Shown here: one piece after another, positions 41,441 to 46,444 of the stretch | Layout of the letters: the number at the start of each line of letters is the position of its first letter | How positions within the stretch are numbered: the first letter of the stretch is position 1 | Origin: Kosmotogaceae bacterium UBA1373 | GTDB taxonomy: Bacteria > Thermotogota > Thermotogae > Petrotogales > Kosmotogaceae | Reading direction: 5' to 3' | Length of the DNA stretch: 46,444 bases | Assembly: GCA_002305955.1 (NCBI GenBank) | Contig: DBRH01000012.1 | Span: 293,983 to 340,426, forward strand | Translations under genes and position numbers: made by a program | Notes under the pieces: generated by a model | Told to the model about the DNA's origin: nothing | The model's database searches: none | What the model saw: only the letters and a program-made list of their open reading frames with translations

Positions 41441-41929
41441 ATGTACAGGTGTAAGATCATAAGGATCCTAGAATCGGGGTTTTTCGACGAAACATCCAAA
41501 TCGATCGAAATCTGCGAAAAGATGCTCAAAGAACACGGTTACCATTTTGCCGGTTTTTTTGATGTCCAGCCAGTAATGAGTGATCTAAAAGAGTGCATTT
41601 ATGCCGCTTCCAGGTCAAACGACATGGTAATTGTACTCGGGGGGACCGGCCTTTACAGAGAGGATATTGGTCCCGAGGCGGTTCTCTCTCTGGTAGATAA
41701 GAGGGCGACCGGCATTGAGACGGCCATGATGCGACACGCGATAGTTGCCGACTCTTCGCTATGCCTTTACAGGGTAGCGGCTGGAACTATCAGGGAATCT
41801 TTGATACTCTGCATTCCTGGTTACCACAAATCGGTCGCCAACTACCTCGATCCGGTCATAGACGTTTTGAAACCGCTATTCGATGGCTGGAAAGAAAGAG
41901 CCGAAGCTTCAGGCGAGGAGAATGCCTGA
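41441..41929 (+). CDS. MoaB/MogA-like molybdopterin-binding-fold protein
   Basis: 162 residues. The fold signature is present: SNDMVIVLGGTGLYREDIGPEAV, then GIETAMMRHAI and LYRVAAGTI. The closing LPGSPKAV stretch of MoaB is changed to CIPGYHKSV. It may be a divergent molybdopterin adenylyltransferase or a relative with another role; no other cofactor gene is near. GGAGG lies 5 bases before the ATG, 15 bases after pulA, so it is in the pullulanase operon without an obvious functional link. Confidence 0.78.
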   Translation: MYRCKIIRILESGFFDETSKSIEICEKMLKEHGYHFAGFFDVQPVMSDLKECIYAASRSNDMVIVLGGTGLYREDIGPEAVLSLVDKRATGIETAMMRHAIVADSSLCLYRVAAGTIRESLILCIPGYHKSVANYLDPVIDVLKPLFDGWKERAEASGEENA

Positions 41930-42049
41930 ACTCGATTTTAATGGGTTACAACATCTGAATCCGGTCTGAGTCTTCAAGACAACTGTGAAAGGAGAAGCGC
42001 CATTTGCCTCCCGGAGACTTTCCGGAAGTGTTGTGCGTAGGAATAAAAT
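41930..42049. other. Gap between the pullulanase operon and the kinase genes
   Basis: 120 bases. No terminator with a T-run and no convincing promoter. TAGGA stands 7 bases before the first kinase ATG. Confidence 0.4.
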
Positions 42050-42664
42050 ATGTTTTCAATCGCTAGCGGGAAGTATATCGCCGTTGAAGGTGTGATTGGT
42101 GTTGGAAAGACAACCCTTGTCAGGAACCTCTCTCTGAAATACTCGATACCGACCGTCCTGGAGGTAGTCGAGGAGAATCCTTTCTTGCCCAACTTCTATG
42201 AAGATATGGACAGATGGGCCTTCCAGACGCAGCTCTTTTTTCTTGTTAGCAGGTTTGATCAGCAATCGGCCGTGAAAAGGACGGCTGCCCAGGGACAGGG
42301 AGTAGTTTCGGACTACACTTTTTACAAGGATCACCTCTTCGCTTCGCTGACTCTGAAAGGTGACCAGCTAGAACTGTACGAAAAGATCTTCAAAGTTTTG
42401 CAGGATCAGGTACAGACACCTGACTTGGTGGTCTATCTCTATGCAGACGTCAACGTTCTAATGAGCCGTATAGCCCTCAGGGACAGACCCTTCGAGAGAA
42501 GCATGGATCGGAACTACATCTCTATGCTCAGCGAGGCTTACGAGGAACACATGGGCTCTGAAAGAAACTTTCCGGTGTTGAGGATAGACACCTCCGCCAT
42601 AGACTTCGTGAGGAACCAGAAAGACTTACACGAGATTTTCGAAAGAATCGAGGCGAGCTTATGA
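42050..42664 (+). CDS. Deoxynucleoside kinase, deoxyguanosine kinase-like
   Basis: 204 residues. P-loop GVIGVGKT (14-21); ENPFLPNFYEDMDRWAFQTQLFF; SDYTFYKDHLFA, in which the DRS of other kinases becomes an SDY as in Bacillus Dgk; and the lid RDRPFERSMDRNYI. It phosphorylates purine deoxynucleosides for salvage. The second kinase overlaps by 4 bases (ATGA), recalling the Bacillus dgk-dck pair; the two may act as a heterodimer, as in lactobacilli. Confidence 0.88.
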   Translation: MFSIASGKYIAVEGVIGVGKTTLVRNLSLKYSIPTVLEVVEENPFLPNFYEDMDRWAFQTQLFFLVSRFDQQSAVKRTAAQGQGVVSDYTFYKDHLFASLTLKGDQLELYEKIFKVLQDQVQTPDLVVYLYADVNVLMSRIALRDRPFERSMDRNYISMLSEAYEEHMGSERNFPVLRIDTSAIDFVRNQKDLHEIFERIEASL

Positions 42665-43305
42665 TACTTGGAATTTGCGGAAACATAGGTGCGGGAAAGT
42701 CTTCGCTAACGGCTCTTCTGGAAGAGAGACTCGGTTTCAGAGGAGTGTACGAAGCGGTAGATGAAAACCCCTTTCTGAAAGACTTCTATTCTGATATGGG
42801 ACGCTGGGCTTTCCATTCTCAGCTCTTCTTTCTTATAAAACGTTTCGACTTTCTCAAGAGGGTAAATACAGAAGGGGCCGTCGTCCTTCAGGATAGGACC
42901 ATATACGAAGATGTTAAAATCTTCGCAAGAAACCTTCACTTGATGGGCTATATAGACAGTCGCGACTGGGAACTGTACATGGATACTTTCAAGACACTCT
43001 CCGATCACCTCAGTACTCCGACCGGGCTGGTGTATATCAAGTGCTCAACTCCTGTGCTTATGAAGAGGATCAAGAAACGCGGTAGAGGCTTCGAAAGCGA
43101 TATAAAAGAGGAGTACATAGAAAGGCTCAACAGACTGTACGACGAATGGATCGAAGACGCAGACTTCTGCAGAAAACTGATTATAGACGGCGACAAATAC
43201 GACTTCATGGAGAGTGATCAGGATAGGGACGATGTTCTTCATCTGATTTCCAGATTCAACGCCGAGCTGGTGGCTGGCGTACAGTCGAAACTCTTCTCCA
43301 GATAG
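42661..43305 (+). CDS. Deoxynucleoside kinase, deoxyadenosine/deoxycytidine kinase-like
   Basis: 214 residues. P-loop GNIGAGKS (7-14); DENPFLKDFYSDMGRWAFHSQ; the DRS-type motif as LQDRTIYED; and the lid KRGRGFE. The QDRTIYED stretch is closest to Bacillus Dck (dAdo/dCyd kinase). Start by overlap with the previous gene. Substrate is assigned by resemblance only. Confidence 0.88.
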   Translation: MILGICGNIGAGKSSLTALLEERLGFRGVYEAVDENPFLKDFYSDMGRWAFHSQLFFLIKRFDFLKRVNTEGAVVLQDRTIYEDVKIFARNLHLMGYIDSRDWELYMDTFKTLSDHLSTPTGLVYIKCSTPVLMKRIKKRGRGFESDIKEEYIERLNRLYDEWIEDADFCRKLIIDGDKYDFMESDQDRDDVLHLISRFNAELVAGVQSKLFSR

Positions 43306-43325
43306 AGGAGCTCATTGTAAATATA

Positions 43326-43353
43326 TTGGCTGTAACCGTAAATCTCATATAAT
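43326..43353 (+). promoter_or_regulatory. Promoter-like sequence before the transglutaminase-like gene
   Basis: TTGGCT, 16-base spacer, TATAAT. If used, the transcript would start near 43360, inside or after the GGGAGG ribosome binding site (43355-43360), so either the leader is nearly absent or the match is fortuitous and the gene is read from upstream. Confidence 0.35.
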
Positions 43354-43365
43354 CGGGAGGTTCGT

Positions 43366-44715
43366 ATGGAGTTTCTATCTGTTCCACTGCCAGAGAAGAT
43401 AATAAAACATGAGAGCGAAGGTGCTTTTGAAAAGGCAACCCGGGAGATAGACTTTCAACTCTCCTTAAGCCTTCCTTCAATACTCCGTGAAAGGTTGCTA
43501 TGGGAAAGGGAGAGGTTGAGGCGGATACGTGAGAACTACATCTATACCATTGATATAGCTTTCGAGATACTAGATTCGGAATTGGCGGACTTCACTCGCG
43601 CAGAGTTCGATGAATTGAAGAAGGGTGGTTATCTCGATTTCATGGTTATCGACGGCGAAGAGTTCTATGAAAAGCGGTTCGATAAAAACCTGCTCTTTGC
43701 CAGAAATGATTATGAAAAACGCTTGAAAGAGAAAGACATCGAGCGTAACAAGAAAAAAGAGCTGCTGCAGACCCAAATAGATCGTTTGATATCCGAGAGA
43801 GTACCGGCCACCTTTAGAGTCAGAGCCCGGTCTTCCATGAAGGCCAGAGTTCAGGCAGGAGACAAGGGCGAGTACCTTAAGTGCTGGCTGCCAGTTGCAC
43901 GGCCCGGCGACCAGATCGAAAATGTCAAGATACTCAACACCAGCCAGAAGAACTACTTTCTGGCCCCGCCCGATGCCCCGCAGAGAACCATATACATGGA
44001 AGCACCTATGGGGGAAGTCAACTTCTCGGTTGAGTTCGAGTACGAAATCTCGGAAATCTCGACCTCTATCGACCCCTTTTCAATCCGACCCGTTGATGAA
44101 GCCCGTTTCTATCACTATCTCCGTGAGCGAGCCCCTCACATACTTTTCACACCCTTTCTCAAGAGTCTGGCAAGTGAGATCGCAGGCGACGAGAGGAACC
44201 CTTACTACATCGCAAAAAGCTTTTACGACTGGATATGTGACAACGTCAGGTACTCTTTCATGAGCGAATACGCCCTCTACGGCAACCTGTCGGAGTTCGC
44301 CGCCAGCAACATGAGAGGTGACTGCGGTCTTAAAGCCCTCCTCTTTATGACACTTTGCAGGATCAAAGGTATCCCTTCCAGGTGGCAATCGGGCTGGTAC
44401 GCAACCCCGGCCGGAGCTAGCCCTCACGACTGGGCTTTTTTCTGGATCGAGCCTTACGGGTGGATTCCGGTGGATGGCTCTTTCGGAGGCGCCCGCAAAA
44501 ATATACCGGCTTACAGGGAGTTCTACTTCGGAAATCTTGATGCTTACAGAATGGTGGCCAACTCGGCCTTCATGGCTCCCCTGACACCGTCAAAGAACTT
44601 CTACAGATTTGATCCGTACGACAACCAAACAGGTGAGATAGAAACCAATCTGAGACCGATTCGAAGCGATGAAAAAGAACACACAATCGAGATACTGGAT
44701 TTCGAAAGGATATAA
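43366..44715 (+). CDS. Transglutaminase-like cysteine protease-fold protein
   Basis: 449 residues, no signal peptide. The N-terminal about 150 residues are helical and highly charged (coiled-coil-like around 120-145, KRLKEKDIERNKKKEL). A beta-rich domain (about 150-235) follows, then a transglutaminase core with C320 (MRGDCGLKALL), H354 (PHDWAFFW) and D370 (WIPVDGSFGG). The triad is intact, so thiol hydrolase or amide-bond activity is expected; microbial members are often peptidases. GGGAGG precedes the ATG. aroH begins 21 bases downstream. Substrate unknown. Confidence 0.85.
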   Translation: MEFLSVPLPEKIIKHESEGAFEKATREIDFQLSLSLPSILRERLLWERERLRRIRENYIYTIDIAFEILDSELADFTRAEFDELKKGGYLDFMVIDGEEFYEKRFDKNLLFARNDYEKRLKEKDIERNKKKELLQTQIDRLISERVPATFRVRARSSMKARVQAGDKGEYLKCWLPVARPGDQIENVKILNTSQKNYFLAPPDAPQRTIYMEAPMGEVNFSVEFEYEISEISTSIDPFSIRPVDEARFYHYLRERAPHILFTPFLKSLASEIAGDERNPYYIAKSFYDWICDNVRYSFMSEYALYGNLSEFAASNMRGDCGLKALLFMTLCRIKGIPSRWQSGWYATPAGASPHDWAFFWIEPYGWIPVDGSFGGARKNIPAYREFYFGNLDAYRMVANSAFMAPLTPSKNFYRFDPYDNQTGEIETNLRPIRSDEKEHTIEILDFERI

Positions 44716-44736
44716 GTTTCATCGCGGGGGTAAGAG

Positions 44737-45096
44737 ATGAAAGCGATAAGAGGAGCAACATCGGTTGAAAATAACGAACGTGAGGAGATCACTGCCAGGA
44801 CTATAGAGTTGATGGAGGAGATCTTCGCCAAAAACGATATTTGGGAAATACACTCGGTGATCTTCACCGTAACGCGAGATGTCACCGCCTTCAATCCAGC
44901 TACGGCCTTCAGGCAGAGATTCGATTATAGCGATGTCGCGCTTTTGTGTATAAATGAGGCAGACTTCCAGGGATCATCGAATGGAATTATAAGGGTTCTC
45001 ATCCACTGTGAATCAACCTCGAAGAACTTCGTCTATCTTCACAGAGCACGTGACCTCAGACCCGATCTGGTTAGGAAAGATGAGGATAACCCATGA
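44737..45096 (+). CDS. aroH: Chorismate mutase, AroH type
   Basis: 119 residues, the length of Bacillus AroH. IRGATSVENN (R5 aligning with Arg7), LCINEADF (aligning with Glu78), GIIRVLIH (Arg90) and FVYLHRARDLRPDL (Tyr108) keep the known active-site residues. It converts chorismate to prephenate. Its stop overlaps tyrA by 4 bases, so product and next enzyme are encoded together. Confidence 0.94.
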   Translation: MKAIRGATSVENNEREEITARTIELMEEIFAKNDIWEIHSVIFTVTRDVTAFNPATAFRQRFDYSDVALLCINEADFQGSSNGIIRVLIHCESTSKNFVYLHRARDLRPDLVRKDEDNP

Positions 45097-45866
45097 AGAT
45101 TCTTATAATCGGGGGCGGATCGATCGGTGGATCGATGGCTCTCAGACTTTGTGAGCGGGGTTGCCGTGTCTCTGTCTTCGATACATGCGAAAAGATACTT
45201 TCAACGCTCTTTTACAGCGGGATCGAGACTGGTCCCCTTGATCTGTTGCTACCGGGAAATGAAATAACCGTGATAGCTACTCCCATGAGCGTGGAACTGG
45301 AACTACTCGAAAGTATGGAGTTCAATGGTCCTGTGATGGATGTGGCAAGTGTGATGAGGCCCTTCCGTGAAGTGGCGTCGAGAAGGAAGATACGCTTCAT
45401 AAACGGCCATCCGATGGCCGGCAACGAACATTCTGGACCGGCCGGCTGGGACAGAAGAATGTTCGAAGGGCGCCCCTTTTTTCTCTCTCCGTGTGGAATG
45501 GCAAGAAACAGCGACGTCAGCACCGCGTTGAAGATAGTAAACGACCTGGGAGCCAGACCTGAGTTCATAGAACCGGCCGAACACGATAAGATGCTCTCGC
45601 GTATCAGCCAGGGGCTTTATTATCTGTCCCGGGTCGCAATGAAACTGGGAAAGAATCATGAAAAATATGCCGGTCCGGGTTTTGCTTCCACAACCAGGCT
45701 CGGCAGGCAGAACAGAGAAATGGTACTGGATATGGCCAGATACAATGGAGACAACATCGCCGAAGCTCTTGAAAAAATCGAAGAGTACCTCCACAAAGTC
45801 AAAGAGGCGATACGATCTAAAGATATGATGGAACTCGTCAAACTCATAGATCTTGAAGAAATATAG
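45093..45866 (+). CDS. tyrA: Prephenate dehydrogenase
   Basis: 257 residues, compact form without an ACT domain. The Rossmann motif GGGSIGGS (8-15), the strand 2 end VFDTCEK with Asp for NAD(H), TPMSVELEL and the substrate-site stretch NGHPMAGNEHSGP are conserved. It oxidises prephenate to 4-hydroxyphenylpyruvate for tyrosine. With aroH it forms the terminal tyrosine branch. The lack of an ACT domain suggests no allosteric tyrosine control. Confidence 0.94.
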   Translation: MKILIIGGGSIGGSMALRLCERGCRVSVFDTCEKILSTLFYSGIETGPLDLLLPGNEITVIATPMSVELELLESMEFNGPVMDVASVMRPFREVASRRKIRFINGHPMAGNEHSGPAGWDRRMFEGRPFFLSPCGMARNSDVSTALKIVNDLGARPEFIEPAEHDKMLSRISQGLYYLSRVAMKLGKNHEKYAGPGFASTTRLGRQNREMVLDMARYNGDNIAEALEKIEEYLHKVKEAIRSKDMMELVKLIDLEEI

Positions 45867-45977
45867 AAAAACACACCATACACTACATCTAGCACTTCAG
45901 AGAGTACCATGACGCAGCTCAATTTGAGATTGTGATTGACTTATACTTCAAACATCAACCGGTGATTCTCCGGAGAA
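45867..45977. other. Gap between tyrA and the convergent transporter gene
   Basis: 111 bases. Contains a short perfect palindrome TTCTCCGGAGAA (45967-45978) but no hairpin with a loop and T-run. Confidence 0.4.
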
Positions 45978-46444
45978 CTAAGCGATACTTTTATCACCCT
46001 TTGCCTTCCCATCTCGCAGATACACGAACCAGTAGATTGTGGCAACGAACAGTGCGCCACCTACGATGTTGCCGAGCGTCACAGGAATGAGGTTTTTAGT
46101 GAAGAGAGTTCCCCAATTCAAGTTTACTATCTGATCGCTCTTGACGCCCAACGAGATGGCTGCCTGGACGAAACCTTCGTTGGCTTTGGCGAGAATCCCC
46201 GCGGGTATATAGTACATGTTTGCCACGCTGTGTTCAAAACCAGATGCTATGAATAACCAGATCGGAAAGAAAATGGCAAGAACCTTTCCGGCTATATCTC
46301 TGGCCGTGGAGGCCATCCACACGGCGATACAGACCAGCCAGTTACATAATATACCCATGAAGAAGGCGTTTTCAAAGCTCAGACCTGTTTTATAAACGGC
46401 CGTCTTGATAGTGAATCCTCCCAGTAGATTCCCGGAAAAACCCA
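45978..46444 (-). CDS. Formate/nitrite transporter family protein (FNT), N-terminus beyond window
   Basis: 154 residues visible; the frame stays open to the right edge, so the true start is outside and the internal ATG at 46358 is not the start. FNT landmarks: SGNLLGG, GFEHSVANMYYIPAG, and NLIPVTLGNIVGGALFVATIYWFVYL. These are the helices lining the pentameric FocA/NirC channel. Formate export, or uptake of small monovalent anions, is expected. No formate lyase gene is visible in the window. Confidence 0.9.
   Translation of the reverse strand, partial: GFSGNLLGGFTIKTAVYKTGLSFENAFFMGILCNWLVCIAVWMASTARDIAGKVLAIFFPIWLFIASGFEHSVANMYYIPAGILAKANEGFVQAAISLGVKSDQIVNLNWGTLFTKNLIPVTLGNIVGGALFVATIYWFVYLRDGKAKGDKSIA

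Noticed and set aside
45967..45978. Palindrome TTCTCCGGAGAA near the end of the FNT gene
   Set aside because: It has no loop and no following T-run, so it is not a terminator; short palindromes of this kind occur by chance.
1..46444. CRISPR array, tRNA, rRNA, transposase or phage genes
   Set aside because: Looked for repeat-spacer series, tRNA-like cloverleaf ends and recombinase motifs across the window; none seen.

Overview
The window looks like a piece of a Thermotogota (Thermotogae) chromosome. The mesophilic genus Mesotoga is my best guess, but this is an inference from gene content, not a database match. Pointers are a monomeric [FeFe]-hydrogenase, a PPi-dependent phosphofructokinase, a trehalose synthase (TreT) next to a sugar ABC transporter, a secreted type I pullulanase, HslUV, large exported Ig/FN3-repeat proteins, moderate GC, strong GGAGGTG Shine-Dalgarno sites and frequent GTG/TTG starts. 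Coding density is high. I see no rRNA, tRNA, CRISPR array, insertion sequence or prophage.

Layout. 1-4166 (minus): a metallophosphoesterase, then a very large membrane-anchored FN3-repeat protein that runs off the left edge. 4272-5195 (plus): a polyprenyl-phosphate sugar transferase. 5241-7001 (minus): a stand-alone [FeFe]-hydrogenase. 7355-9370 (plus): a seven-module Ig/cadherin-like exported protein. 9591-13807 (plus): a three-gene NAD(P) transhydrogenase (pntAA-pntAB-pntB), then PPi-phosphofructokinase. 13851-19528 (minus): a lacI-permease-permease-binding protein-treT cluster, probably for trehalose/maltose-type sugars, with a LacI-type operator on its promoter. 19838-20698 (minus): DegV. 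21052-25389 (plus): RND transporter, DUF3783-like protein and GNAT acetyltransferase. 25402-28689 (minus): fba-ackA-double cyclic-nucleotide-binding-domain protein. 28759-37075 (minus): a tight seven-gene cluster alr-yhaM-topA-ddl-hslV-hslU-dprA. 37124-37315 (minus): rpmB. 37404-45866 (plus): VanZ-like protein, a nuclease-fold exported protein, pullulanase, a MoaB-like protein, two deoxynucleoside kinases, a transglutaminase-like protein, aroH and tyrA. 45978-46444 (minus): a formate/nitrite transporter cut by the right edge.

How the genes fit together. The window carries much of a fermentative sugar economy: polysaccharide attack (pullulanase), oligosaccharide uptake and trehalose chemistry (ABC transporter, TreT), glycolysis (PPi-PFK, class II aldolase), ATP from acetyl phosphate (AckA) and redox disposal (hydrogenase, transhydrogenase). 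A second theme is the envelope: D-Ala supply (alr, ddl), a sugar transferase, and two anchored repeat proteins that could belong to the outer sheath.

Points most worth following: the transhydrogenase PntB lacks the Lys-Arg pair known to hold the NADP 2'-phosphate; the double CNBD protein has no conventional in-frame start codon for its first domain; the lacI promoter has a clear operator and a second similar half-site exactly 80 bp upstream; and the VanZ-like gene appears leaderless, sharing its -35 region with the divergent rpmB promoter. I did not find a clearly new multi-gene system.
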